Origin: Tachypleus tridentatus | Taxonomy: Eukaryota; Arthropoda; Merostomata; Xiphosura; Limulidae | Length of the DNA: 64,000 bases | Direction: 5' to 3' | Assembly (NCBI RefSeq): GCF_004210375.1 | Contig: NC_134834.1 | Location: 154,771,290 to 154,835,289 of the forward strand | Part shown: positions 1 through 36,617 of the stretch, in pieces | Position numbering within the stretch: the stretch's first letter is position 1 | Layout of the letters: every line of letters begins with the position of its first letter | Translations under genes and position numbers: made by a program | Notes under the pieces: model-generated | Databases searched by the model: none | The model's input: only the letters and a program-made list of their open reading frames with translations | What the model was told of the DNA's origin: nothing

Positions 1-297
1 ATGCAAATACTTAACATGTGCAAATGTGTAAACAATCTTCTGTATATTATGCTGAGCCTGTAGTGAAAAAGTTAATAAACAAATACTCATTACAAAAATA
101 AAATTAGAACTAGGAATAACTACCTTATCATACATACAATATTATGACTTGTATAACCTGATATAGTACAAACAACAATTTATTTGCAGAAATGATTATC
201 TATATAATATTCCTAAGTCAGGACAAAGATAAAGGAGAGTCATACTTAACTAAATATTTTAGTGTTAAACACAAGAAAAGTATCTACAAATACTTAC

Positions 298-25540
<25,243 letters not shown>

Positions 25541-25660
25541 TTTTCTACTGTTGCTTGAACACAATTGGAGCGTAAAGAACTAATATCCTAAAACTCCTTG
25601 TTCAGACTCACTCGTATTGCCGACTCATTTTGCCTGTACCTGCTACCTGGCGGGGGAAAA
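25541..25660 (-). promoter_or_regulatory. Presumed PSMA3 5' UTR and proximal promoter
   Basis: Sequence directly upstream of the PSMA3 start codon. It is less AT-rich than its surroundings, with a GGCGGGGG-type tract near 25650 on the plus strand. I see no TATA box at a credible distance, and a housekeeping gene is not expected to need one. The call is positional only; the transcription start cannot be located. Confidence 0.3.
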
Positions 25661-25904
25661 AGTATCATTTCAAATTAAAGATTAGATATAGCTTTAGTGT
25701 AAATAATTTTCAACACAGTTTTTACAAATTTACTAAGCAAATTTTTTATCAAGTTGATATAACTCGCCTTATGAACATTAGAAACCACGCAGTAAAAAGA
25801 AACTGTTAAATTGATATTGTTTCATGTTAACTTTGTTCCTTTGTAAAATTTCAAAGTTGATAATACAAGTAACTTCTTACCACATATGGAAAACATTATG
25901 TTGT

Positions 25905-26225
25905 ATATTGTATTTTCAGTGTTATAATTTAGCTGTTTGTTAGAAAAATCTGCTAATCAAGACGAAAACACTATGTCTAGAAAGTCCACAAAAACTGTCC
26001 AAAGATACTTAGAAAATTCCTGATAATATAACAATTTAGAAATTTAGTGAAATTTGGAGAAATGAAAGTACATTATACACACCAATAAACAATGTGTGAA
26101 TATTCGACTTAAAAATTCAGGGGGTGTTTCAGTTCAATATTAGACAATAAGAGTTATTGAGCTTATGCAGTTACTCAGTCGTATAATAAGAAAAGTATGT
26201 AAATTTGAATTTATCAGATAGGTGT
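25905..26225. repeat. Long direct repeat, copy 1
   Basis: Aligns in the same orientation, with many substitutions, to 26925-27240. Shared blocks in order: ATTATAA.TTAG.T, TGCTAA, CTAGAAAGT.CA, CTTAGAAA/CCTAGAAA, ACAATTTAGAAATTT/ATAATCTACAAATTT, GTGTGAAT/GTGTTTAA and CAGTCACTC/CAGTTACTC. The copies are about 1.02 kb apart and lie just upstream of PSMA3. It could be an old tandem duplication or the two ends of an unrecognised element. Confidence 0.5.
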
Positions 26226-26256
26226 AGGTAATAATAATTCAGATTCCATTAGAAGT

Positions 26257-26522
26257 GTTTGTTTGTTTGTTTTTGAATTTCGCACAAAGCTACTCGAGGA
26301 CTATCTGTGCTATCCGTCCCTAATTTAGCAGTGTAAGACTAGAGGGAAGGCAGATAGTCATCACCACCCACCGCCAACTCTTGGGCTAATCTTTTACGAA
26401 TAGTGGGATTGATCGAAACATTGTAATGCCCCCACAGCTGAAAGGGTGAGCATGTTTGGCGCGACAGGGATGCGAACCCGCGACTCTCAGATTACGAGTC
26501 GCACGCCTTAACACGATGGGCC
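26257..26522 (-). mobile_element. tRNA-derived SINE, family 1 (copy 1)
   Basis: The tail (GTTTGTTTGTTTGTTTTT) is on the left and the tRNA-like head on the right, so transcription runs leftward. The body carries GCACAAAGCTACTCGAG, TAATTTAGCAGTGTAAGAC and CATCACCACCCACCGCC, common to all family-1 copies. The head includes the B box (complement of GGATGCGAACCC) and GATTACGAGTCGCACGCC. The extreme 5' end is damaged: the usual CATGCCGGGCC is reduced. It separates the two long direct repeats. Confidence 0.85.
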
Positions 26523-26924
26523 TTGAACTATATTTTGTTTTAAAGACAGATGGTTCAAGCTAAGATAATCTGGCATGGTCATCTTTTAAGTAAAAAACTG
26601 ACCAATTGAGTAACAAAAGAGAATATTTTGCAAGTGGAAAGTCAAACTGTTGAAGAGACCAAGATTTCAGTCGACCCCACTTACAGAGAATCATCAAAGA
26701 TATACTCGTAGATGCCAATGGTTTCACTCAATCAACCACCTATCACGACAAAACAGCCAGCCAGAAACAATGAAAGACAAGAGTCTATTCCATCTGCGTA
26801 TCATATGTCTTGAAAGAGAAAACAACCAAATCGGATTGAGAATAGACAGTTTTTCTACTATTTATTTGTACATTAGGAATTTTCAATGGACTTCATAATT
26901 CAGGTATGGAAGTGTTGTAAGCCT

Positions 26925-27240
26925 GTTTTCAATATTATAACTTAGTTATTTGCTAAAAAAAAAAAAAGTCATTATGAGTAATGATGCTAAATCTAGAAAG
27001 TTCATAAAGGTAGTCCTAGAACACCTAGAAATTTCATAATAGTGCAATAATCTACAAATTTCGTAAAATTTGACAAAACGAGATTATATTATAAATATTA
27101 ATAATGTGTTTAATCAGTTTGAAGGTTTAGTATGTTAATTCAGTGAGTGATTTAGTGCAGTGTTGACAGTAGCAGTTATCAAATCTATTCAGTCACTCGA
27201 TTGATTAGCGTGTAAATTGTATAAATAATTTTACTTGTCA
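26925..27240. repeat. Long direct repeat, copy 2
   Basis: Partner of 25905-26225; see that entry for the shared blocks. Between the copies lie the family-1 SINE and an 82-residue open frame (26650-26898) with no recognisable homology. Confidence 0.5.
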
Positions 27241-28189
27241 TTTGGACACAAGCGACGTTAGCATTAAAAAGTGAAAATGTTGTTCGTAAATTTAGGCCTC
27301 CTGGATTGCGTTCACTATATTTTACATTTTGTTTCCAGTTTGCTCATTCCTTAGCATTAACTCAGTCAGAACAAATTTCAACACTGTTTAACAAATTCAT
27401 ATCTTGATTGAATCTTTGGTTTGGCATATTTATTCAGTGTAGCCCACAGTTAATTAAGTTCACCTGAATATACTACCCTTGTATATTTAACCCTAACCTT
27501 TTACTTTCAAGAACTCATCAACTGTATATACAATATATTTGAATAATGATAATTCACTCATACAGTTGCAAATGTGTGATAATTAACATGCAACGACAAA
27601 TTTAGCAAAATCGAAAAATATGTTTGAATACATTGTTTCTGTGAGCGCGATAAATGCATGTTTCCTGTTGGCGAAATTACTATTAATTTCTAGATTGTGT
27701 AAATAAGTTTCTAAAGCAACTTACACAAAGTTTATAAAATTCAATAATAATATAAAGCTATATTTAAACAGATTTTTATAAACAAAACATTATATATGTG
27801 ATGTTTTTAGTTTTCTTTTATGCACGACAGTAAGCAAATATATATTTATACAGAATATGAAGAATTTTTAAATACTCAGGCTATTTAAGATATCAAAAAC
27901 TAATGTGAAGCCCAATCTATTATTCAATCTAATGATTGTTACTAAGTGATACTAGTTTTGAAAAATTCAATGCCTCATAGTAACCCTGTACAGTGGTAAA
28001 CCAAAAATTCAAATCAGTGTAAGTCGGTGACCGTCATGACATAAAATACTGTTTAGTGTAAATATCATTAATTTGTTTATTTTGTGAGAAAATATTTTAT
28101 GATTGTTTAGTTTTTTATTATATGAAAGTTAAAAGCAGACGATTATTGGAAGCTGTATTTGTAGCTCATTGATATCGAGAATATAGCGA
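27241..28189. other. Intergenic, nothing recognised
   Basis: AT-rich non-coding sequence. No transposon protein or tandem array recognised. Confidence 0.5.
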
Positions 28190-28860
28190 GCAAACGATTT
28201 AGTAATAAACTATAAATAGTATGAGATGAGCTTGAAACAGCAGACAGACAATAGCAAAAGAGACAGCCAAGGAAAAGTTCGACGGGAAGTCAAATGCCAT
28301 AGAGTGTTAGGTGTAACGTGTAACACGTTAGAGAAAAATTACCATTAGAAAAAGAGATAAAAAGAATAATTTATTCCGTCAAAGCGTGATTCTAAAGCAA
28401 ATGAGCCTGCCTGAGAGCACTTTGGTAAAAGGAACAAAGTATAGGTAGAAGAAATATGACCAAACCATTATTGGAAGAGCAGTATAAGACTGCGGTAGTA
28501 ACCCGCGTTAAGACTGTTAAGTGAATTATGTACTGAAAACTAGCGTTAAGATTGTTCAAGTGAATTATATACGGAATACCAGGGCGATAGAAATAGGGAA
28601 AGGTAGTTAGGCTTGTTAATTGAAATTCTAAATTGATTGATTAGGCCTAAGTGAACCTTTGTTAAGAAGAAAAGAACCATATAGTGTTTGAGATATTCCT
28701 ATGATCACTACACTGTAAATATTTTGTTGTACCTATGTTAAACTAGTTTCGAATATATAAATTATTTTGAAAACAAGTGAATGTTCGTTTATTGGTGAAT
28801 TTATCGCTAACAAGCACAGACACCTACCGTAGAAGAATTCTAAGGCCAACTGCAAGAACA
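28190..28860 (+). repeat. Possible solo LTR
   Basis: Less AT-rich island with promoter-like TATAAATAG (28211-28219) and, about 550 bp downstream, an ATATAAATT...TTATTGG segment that could serve polyadenylation, as in LTRs. I could not fix TG...CA ends or a target duplication, and no element body adjoins. Tentative. Confidence 0.25.
28505..28581. repeat. Two-copy tandem repeat, 38-39 bp
   Basis: Units 28505-28542 and 28543-28581 both begin GCGTTAAGA(C/T)TGTT and contain AAGTGAATTAT(G/A)TAC. Lies inside the possible LTR. Confidence 0.75.
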
Positions 28861-29460
28861 ACACTATATATTCATGTAATTAAAAAGTATAAATAAAAGG
28901 TTTTAATTGACGACTGGTGAAACACAACCTGACAGTAACACGTGATGAATCCAATGATAGGTTGAGCTTAATATTTATTTTAGTATCGTAAATGAGCTGT
29001 TACGTCCCTTGAATTTTATAGTGTGTTGTATTAGAATATAAATCTTTTTTTTTTTTATCCATATTAGAAATGATATTTTTATTGGTATTTTAAATAAGCT
29101 TTTGTCTGCCACGATGCTTAAAGGCTTACAACTTACGTGCTAATTTTCAAGTGATAATTCATTGGTACACTTATAAACACATACTTAGAAAGAACTCCAA
29201 CATTTTGAAATATAATTTTAAAGATTCGCATTGTCGAAAGTAGTTTGTCCAAATAACCAAACGTCAGTCCGTTTAATGCAATTAAGTGATCTTCGTTTGG
29301 GTACAAACAGTCAAAGACATACTTATATATAGAATAACATTGTGCTAATACATTGTGGTATTTTCAAGTATTTACTGGTTTACAGAAAAGTATTTTATGG
29401 AGCAGATTCACTCAGGAAATAAAAAAGTTTAATCTAATGACTGAGCTTTCATACTGTATG

Positions 29461-29743
29461 GGCCCGGCATGGCCAAGCGTGTTATGGCGGGCGACTCGTA
29501 ATCTGAGCGTCACGGGTTCGTATCCCCGTCGCGCCAAACATGCTCGCCCTTTCAGCCGTGGAGACGTTATAATGTGACAGTCAATCCCACTATTCGTTGG
29601 CAAAAGAGTAGCCCAAGAGTTGGCAGTGGGTGGTGATGACTAGGAGCCTTCCTTCTAGTCTTACACTGCTAAATTAGGGACGGCTAGCACAGATAACCCT
29701 CGAGTAGCTTTGTGCGAAATTCAAAAACAAACAAAAAAAGCAA
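29461..29743 (+). mobile_element. tRNA-derived SINE, family 1 (copy 2)
   Basis: Flanked by an exact 12-bp duplication TCATACTGTATG (29449-29460 and 29744-29755). The head GGCCCGGCATGGCCAAGCG (A-box region) and GGTTCGTATCC (B box) is tRNA-like, with a stem-loop around CTCGTAATCTG. It continues into the family body and ends in an A-rich tail (AAAAACAAACAAAAAAAG). An exact target duplication implies a relatively recent insertion. Confidence 0.93.
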
Positions 29744-30099
29744 TCATACTGTATGTAAAGTAATGAGACTGGATAAGTTTGTTTGTTTTTTAAATGAACG
29801 CAGCCTTTATTATAGAATGAAGAAAAGGCAGCATATATATATAGTAGCACACGAAAAGAGAGTCTTTTCTACTGGAGTCTAATTAGCTCGAAAGCTTTCT
29901 TTCTGTCATGACAGACTTTGTCAAAATAAAAAATGATGATCTTAGAGTGTGTTTCTAATTGAATAATTCAAGGTAGAAACTGAACTAAAAAAATGTACCT
30001 AAATTAAACACATAAACTTAGTGGTTTCTTTATCCAGTCAATAGCATCACCTTGTTACCTTTGTTATCTTACAGCTTGTTTGCCTTTTACATGCACACA

Positions 30100-30210
30100 A
30101 TGTCAACAATCGCCAGCCCGTGAGGAGTCACACCTCTAGAAACAGCGTTTCCATACACGTTGTGGGCATAGCACAGATAGCCTATTGTGTAACTTTGTGC
30201 TTATATATGG
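30100..30210 (+). mobile_element. Truncated SINE-like fragment
   Basis: GCACAGATAGCC...TGTGTAACTTTGTGC matches the 3' body of family-1 SINEs (GCACAGATAACCCTCGAGTAGCTTTGTGC) with changes. The upstream part does not match family 1, so it may belong to a related family. No duplication found. Confidence 0.4.
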
Positions 30211-30229
30211 TATATGCAGTATATGGTAT

Positions 30230-32622
30230 ACAGCAGTTTATTTTATTCAACAATGTAGAAAAGAACAACTAACCCCTAATTTTGTAAAGGTAAAACTTTC
30301 AAAAAATTTTAATACATACACAAACATTATCCAAAATTTACAGAAAAAACTACTGAAAGCCATGTTGAACACAAAATACAAAGAACTACATGACTTACAA
30401 AAACAAAAAATGAATCTAGACCATCAACTGGCATGCTGCATTAAACCAGAGATTTACGGACTTATACAACGAAACATAAACCAAATCAATACTAAAAACG
30501 ACAGAGACAAAAAGATCTGCCACAACAAAAAACTAGAAAAACTAAGATGCAAACAACAGAAAAGACACCAAAACGACAAACCGTTGACTAACCTCATAAT
30601 TAACAGATCCGACCGTCAATTAAACACAGACGAGAAACAACTACTTAACAAAGGACTTAACTTCGCTATAGCACCTAGGTACATTCCAACCATAGAAATC
30701 AAAACATGTTTAGAAGACCTAGCCAGGAGACTTGTGATACTTTCTACAGAGAACAAAAACAAAGAAACAACCAAAAACAACCAACAGAAAGAAGACAACT
30801 TAGATAATTTTATTGACATCCAACAGCCAAACTTCCCAGGTAAAATTACAAATTTATATTTTCCAGAAACACCTAAAAACAACATCTTAAACGATTTTTT
30901 CAAAGAATTTTCTCACAAAACCATCAACATAATTTCACAAAACAGAAAACTGAAAAACAACCTTACAAAAAGAGACATCAATTGCATTAAAAAACCTAAA
31001 ACAAGACAAAAACATAAAAATTCTAAAAGCAGATAAAGGTAACGCTATAGTCATAATGAACACGAATGAATACATCCAAAAAATGAATAACATCCTATCA
31101 GACACGAACAAATTTAAACCAATACACACAAATCCAACAAAGACACACGAGACGCAACTGAACAAATTACTACTACAAATGAAAAAAGCCAACACAATTT
31201 CACAAACACTTTATTCCTACCTACGTAAAACCGACTCACGCACACCGCAAATATACGGCATCCCCAAACCTCATAAACCAGATTGTCCATTACGACCAAT
31301 AATGTCCACATATTAATCGTTTAATTGCAACCTTGGTAAATACATAGCATGGGCATTCTCCAAATATGTAACATCAGCCAGCTCATTTATCAAAGACTCT
31401 TTTAATTTCAAGTCTAATCTAAATCAACTTAATCATAAAGCCTTAATGGCCAGTTTCGATGTTATATCCCTCTTTACAGAAGTTCCAACCACTGAAGCCT
31501 GCAAGATAGCCTTAGAACTCTATATCCGAGACCCTAACCCAACTATAGAAATTCCCAGTAACCAGTTAGCAACCCTCATAGAATTCACCACGATAAAGAC
31601 AAACTTCATGTTCAACAACCAAAACTATATACAAACAAATGGCCTAAGCATGGGCAACCCAGTATCACCAGTTCTAGCCAATATTTTTATGACACAAGTT
31701 GAAACACAAGCAATTAACACAGCATTACATCCACCACTATACTGGTACAGATATGTAGATGACACGGTTGCGGGATTCAAATTTACAGAACACATACTTA
31801 ATTTTTTCAATCACATTAACTCTATACATCCCAACATCAACTTCACATATGAACAGGAAGAAAACAATCAAATATAATTTCTTAACCTCAAAATTACAAG
31901 AACTGATACACAATTTCAAACAGAAATCCACCGAAAAATCACCCATACTGGACTATACATTCCTTGGGACTCAGCACATGAAACAAAACAAAAACTCAAC
32001 ATACTAAGAAACCAAATAAACACAGCCATAAAACTATGCTCACCAGATAAAATTAACGATGAATTAGACAAAATAAAACAATACTTCACCAACATCAATA
32101 AGTTTCCTCCACAAACCGTAGAAAACATTATACGCACCCACCTAGACAGAAAGCAAAATCAACCAACTAAAGTAAATACAGCTCACGAATCAAAAAAACA
32201 CGAAACCATATACTGCTGTATACCATATATTCCTGACATCAGCAAACAAATAACCAACATTTGGCAAAAATTAGTAACAAAATATGACATTCCAATTAAT
32301 ACCAAATTTATTCAAAACCCGGCACAAAACTGAGGTCTATACTATGTAAAACTACACTGACAAACACCACACCAACATTATTTATAAAATACAATGTGAT
32401 AACTGCCACGACTTCTATATTGGAGAAACAAGTAGAAAAATGGAAACCAGATTCAAAGAACATAAAAAGTCACCTTCACACGTTTTCGAACACTGCAAGT
32501 CAAATAAACACAACATAACCATAGAAAACACTCAAATACTAAATAAAGAAACAAACATAAACAAACGCAAAATTAAAGAAGCCTTACTTATACAACAACT
32601 TATACAAAATAAACCAATATAA
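30230..32622 (+). pseudogene. PLE polyprotein remnant: RT plus GIY-YIG endonuclease
   Basis: Blocks in order: NRSDRQLNTDEKQLLNKGLN (N-terminal PLE block), ADKGNAIVIMNTNEY (31029-31073, after a frameshift near 31030), PQIYGIPKPHKPDCPLRPI (finger motif), SFDVISLFTEVPT (first catalytic Asp), GLSMGNPVSPVLANIFM, YVDDT (31752-31766, catalytic Asp pair), FLNLKI, and then IIYKIQC...FYIGE (32377-32427, GIY-YIG) with RFKEHK and HNITIENTQIL. Internal stops near 31315, 31876 and 32332 and at least two frameshifts disable it. The RT catalytic Asp residues are all still readable, so decay is moderate. Confidence 0.88.
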
Positions 32623-32765
32623 AGGAACGCCTTTATACCTATATTAATAAAATAAAATTATATATTCAAACATCTAATACCGCCCTCTACATTTCGACAG
32701 ACAGTTACACAACCCCTTTCAAACATGTGGTCAGCTTCCGGTCAGTTACCTCTTTCTTTGTGAAC

Positions 32766-32798
32766 CTGACGATGACCGAAGAAGGTCGAAACGTTGTC
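32766..32798 (+). ncRNA. Hammerhead ribozyme-like motif in the PLE terminus
   Basis: CTGACGA (32766-32772) fits the CUGANGA core. After one extra T comes stem II, GACC (32774-32777) pairing with GGTC (32784-32787) across a six-base loop. Then GAAA (32788-32791) and a minimal stem III: AC pairs with GT around GTT, followed by C98, giving a GUC cleavage triplet (32796-32798). PLE-associated hammerheads with very short stem III are known from the literature. Stem I is not obvious in the monomer. Whether this copy cleaves is untested. Confidence 0.7.
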
Positions 32799-33153
32799 GC
32801 TCTTCTATGTAAAAGTGTTTTCTCAGCCCAAACGAGCCGTTTTTGCATATAAATTATGATGAAGTTTGAAAAAATATAGAAACAATGGTACAGATATCTA
32901 TACTAAGAAATAGTTAGTTCAGAAAGAAACTAGTGAATGAACATTCAGTAAGAATTATCGTACTTGCGTGAATAATTACCTAACAAAGCTAGTTATTAAG
33001 TTAAATTATGTGCACGTTTCGTAGTTTAAACTTCATATTGTATTTTAGTCTAAATTTAGTTCTGGTGTTAGTGCTGAAACTGTTTATACAGTTAGGTCTA
33101 CAAGTTACAGCTGAACGTGACTGTAGAAATCCCATAGAAAATTAAGAAGAAAG

Positions 33154-33430
33154 TTTGTTTGTTTGTTTTGGAATTTCGCACAAAGCTACTCGAGGGCTAT
33201 CTGTGCTAGCCGTCCCTAATTTAGCAGTGTAAGACTAGAGGGAAGGCAGCTAGTCATCACCACCCACCGCCAACTCTTGGGCTACTCTTTTACCAACGAA
33301 TAGTGGGATTGACCGTAACTTTATACACCCCCACGGCTGGGAGGGCGAGCATGTTTAGCGCGACGCGGGCGCGAACCCGCGACCCTCGGATTACGAGTCG
33401 CACGCCTTACGCGCTTGGCCATGCCGGGCC
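33154..33430 (-). mobile_element. tRNA-derived SINE, family 1 (copy 3)
   Basis: Exact 10-bp duplication AAGAAGAAAG at 33144-33153 and 33431-33440. The tail TTTGTTTGTTTG is on the left and the tRNA-like head ending CATGCCGGGCC on the right. This is the best-preserved copy in the window, suitable as the family reference. Confidence 0.93.
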
Positions 33431-34318
33431 AAGAAGAAAGAAATGAATTTATTATTGTTATTTGGACTGGACTCGTATTATTTTTACAAATAATGTAGAA
33501 GATTTCACCCCATGACAGGGCACGTTATAATAATATTTTTTTTATTACAGAACACACACGTATGTAAAGGAAATTTCTGCCTTTATAGGCCGTGAAGATA
33601 GGAACAACGTTTGAAAAGCAATTATAAATTGAATATTAAACATCGCGACTCAACAACTACAATAAGATAATGGTATTGCTGACTTGATATAGAGATTGCA
33701 ACTACTAAATTGAGTTACATGTAAGGTATTGGAGAAATGAATGTGATGAGATACTAAATCTAACCAGAATAAATCAGAATTTATATTTTTCCTATATTAA
33801 ATCGTTACACTAACTACGTAAATAGATCCTAGTGAGATAGGAGCGCTGAATTATTCAAATTACTAGTAATACATGGATATATAGTATGAAATAATGAGAC
33901 AAAAATGTAGGTGGAGTTGTAATTTAATTTACTCAAAGTGGACATAGCACAAATACCTTATTGTATAGCATTGTGGTTGTCAACAAACGAATAAATAAGC
34001 AAGAATTGTTTTGTTTGATATTAAGCACAAAGATATACAATGACCAAACTGTGCTCCCTCCAACGTGAGTATCGGAATCTTGTTTTTGTGTTATGAGCCC
34101 ACAAACTTGGAAGATTGGGTTCAGTTTAGTGCACAGAAGTCCATTTTAATTTTTTCCTAAATCCTAGATTTTCAGTTTAATTTTTATTTTATTTTTCGGA
34201 TTCTCTCGGTAGTCATAAGCTAATGGTTATAATTATTAATAATAGATTTTAGATAAAAGAGAAAGCCAAATAAATAATAATTATTACAATCCGTGATGAC
34301 AATAAATCCACTTAAAGT

Positions 34319-34440
34319 AAAAATGTATCTCAGGATGGTTGGTATGGGTATTAACACTTTTACTAATAAAAGAGAAAACAACGTTTCGATCTTCTTAAGT
34401 CTTAACCTGAAGATGATATAAATAATTTCTGTAATTGTGG
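34319..34440 (-). repeat. PLE-terminus-derived fragment
   Basis: On the minus strand it reads AAGAAGATCGAAACGTTG, then TATTAGTAAAAGTGTTAA and CCATACCAACC. These are the same words, in the same order, as the right arm at 49989-50098. A short plus-strand piece CTTAACCTGAAGATGA follows directly, so an inversion junction lies at about 34400. Confidence 0.65.
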
Positions 34441-35867
34441 CATATTGGTACACAATGATATTTTGAAATAAAAATAACTCGTAGCTTACAAACCAAATAA
34501 ACAGAAATAAAGTTTTACGTGTTCACATTTCTCAATTAGGTTGCATCATGTTTATCCTACATGTACCATTCATAGTTAGTGAATCCTAACCAACCCTGCA
34601 GCTATGAAGTTGTAGTCTCAAAGTTGCAACAGTAGATCGACCAATCTACCTGGAAGAAGATCGAGCCATCTATCGAGTACAATTCGAAGCTCATAAATTT
34701 TATGTTAACAAAAATTTAGCTGCTTACGTACAACGATGAGCTATAATATTTACACACAGAAGTTTACCGTAGCATTGTGTAAGCTGATGAGATGTTTGGT
34801 CAATAAATTTCTGTAGTGACTTCCTTGCGAGTTCTTGTGATATAACTTGGGTGTTAGACATCAGACCTTTAACAAAAGCAATTGCTTATAGTAAAAGTTT
34901 GTGATTTCAACTAAGTTACCAAAGTACAAGAGACTTGTAGTAACAAAGCAGTGGCTCTGTCAGAAACTTATTTCCAAAATGTGCTGATCTCACATTACAG
35001 AAAGCTAGAACAGATGGTGCAACATCAGCAAACACCTTACAGTGATTCAACTTAGCTTGAGCGACCACCAACTGAATGGAAATAAGTAACCACACTTGCC
35101 ACACCAGCTGTACCTATGATACAGATGGAGGAGCATTTTGAGTCAATGATTAATAGAAGAAACAAATGTTATAACCGGGGACATTTTTCTCACTTCTAAC
35201 ACAAGCATGGCATCTTTTCCTGCGCCTTTTGAGAAACCTAAATATTCAATTAATATATTAAATAATTTACAATAAGTTGGAGAAGGGGAAGAAAGTGGTA
35301 AAAGTTGTCAATCACTAATGTAAACTAGTGTCCTGGTCGAGGTGTAGAGAGAAAATAGCTTTCCACATCGTTCTTCAGATGTTGTGTTTAGTACAACATC
35401 CACAGAGTCAAGTATGATTTGGTATGTTTCTGTAAAATACATAGATAAGCTAAACCTACTTGTTCTCCTGGTATATCAGCCACTATCACGTAAACTACCA
35501 CTCCAGTTAGTAGCTACACATTATTTATAAATGATGATCAGATAACAGTGGATGACAAAGCTTAAGTTTGTTTCACATGAACATGATCACTAAGCATATG
35601 AAAGTTTAGATTTCCTACAGAAATTATCTGCTTGTATAGTCTGTATGTTAGGCAAGATGCAGTTCTGTGGTGATATCCTAAAGTTAACAGAAGTATACAG
35701 TTGTGGACTGCATGAATGTATGTTGATGAGGTCATTGCATTATGCCTAATATACAAGTACTGTTTCAAGATGAACTGCAAATACAATATCAGAATGCAAC
35801 ACCAGCTAATGCTGTGGTTGAAGTAAAGCCTGAAACACATTATTTTCTTGTCAAAAACTAAGTCAAA

Positions 35868-36116
35868 GTTTGGTCTGAAATTCGTGCAAAGCTACATAAG
35901 GGCTACCTATGTTAGCATCCCTAATTTAGCAGTTATAAACTAGAAAGAAAACAGCTAGTCACCACTTACCACAAACTCTTAGTCTACTGTTTTAGCAACG
36001 AACAGTGCGATTGACTGTAACAATATAACACTTCCACAACTAAAAGAGCCAGCACATGGATTCAAACCTGATACCCCCAGATTGCGAGCTGAGCACCTTA
36101 ACCACTAGGCTATGTG
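35868..36116 (-). mobile_element. tRNA-derived SINE, family 1 (old, diverged copy 4)
   Basis: Recognisable body (GCAAAGCTACATAAGGGCTA, CCCTAATTTAGCAG, AGCTAGTCACCAC) but with many substitutions. The head reads CCTTAACCACTAGGCTATG. A possible duplication AAGCCT(G/A)AAAC flanks it at about 35827 and 36117. Clearly older than copies 2 and 3. Confidence 0.8.
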
Positions 36117-36617
36117 AAGCCTAAAACCAAGCTAAATTTGTTAAAACAGTTAGACTCCCCTAATAATAAGATACATTTTGGTAAAGGTTTGTAAGTGTAG
36201 AATTAAAACAGTGGAGTAAATGTATGGATAACAAGTAGTTGGTACTAGTACTTCTACTAGTACTGCCAAAGAATAAATACATGCTTTCCAGTACACCTAA
36301 GGCAGATGATCGAAGATTTTGTGAATATTTTCACTTCAAAACAGCAGCAAGGACTTGGGAGGTTAATGATAGATTCTACAGAGTGTTCAGAAAGATACTG
36401 TGCAGTTTTGTAATCATATTTTATTCAGTATATTTCAAGCCAGCAACTGATAGCAGTGTTTAGAAACAAAATAAGAAGGATCCAGGCCTGTATTGATGCC
36501 AACGGGGGTCACTTTCAACATTGCTTATAATTGTCAGTTATATTTACCTCCTTTATTCTATATAGAAACATGGCTGTTAATAAATATATACAGTGTAAGT
36601 GCACAGTGACTTTTCGA

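Larger units (their letters stand above)
30230..32850 (+). mobile_element. Penelope-like retroelement (PLE), degenerate, with hammerhead-bearing terminus
   Basis: One nearly full-length coding region followed by a terminal segment ending near 32850 (GAGCCGTTTTTGC). The order is N-terminal basic region, RT domain, linker and C-terminal GIY-YIG endonuclease, the hallmark arrangement of Penelope/Neptune-type PLEs. The terminal segment (32640-32850) carries a hammerhead-like motif at 32766-32798, and its end-proximal words (AAGAAGGTCGAAACGTTGT, CGTTTTT) recur at 41706-41848 and 49861-50098. The left end is not defined; no upstream pseudo-LTR copy was recognised. Confidence 0.88.

Noticed and set aside
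26650-26898. 82-residue plus-strand open frame between the long direct repeats
   Set aside because: Basic and polar, but no recognisable motif, no splice context and no second copy; kept only as part of the repeat description.
29461-29540. Possible tRNA gene (GGCCCGGCATGG... with B box)
   Set aside because: It is the head of a SINE: the same body and tail follow in five copies, with target duplications and mismatched stems. Not an independent tRNA gene.
36239-36463. 74-residue plus-strand open frame
   Set aside because: Lies within the Gypsy remnant just before the hAT. It may be a broken piece of that element but shows no motif I can defend.
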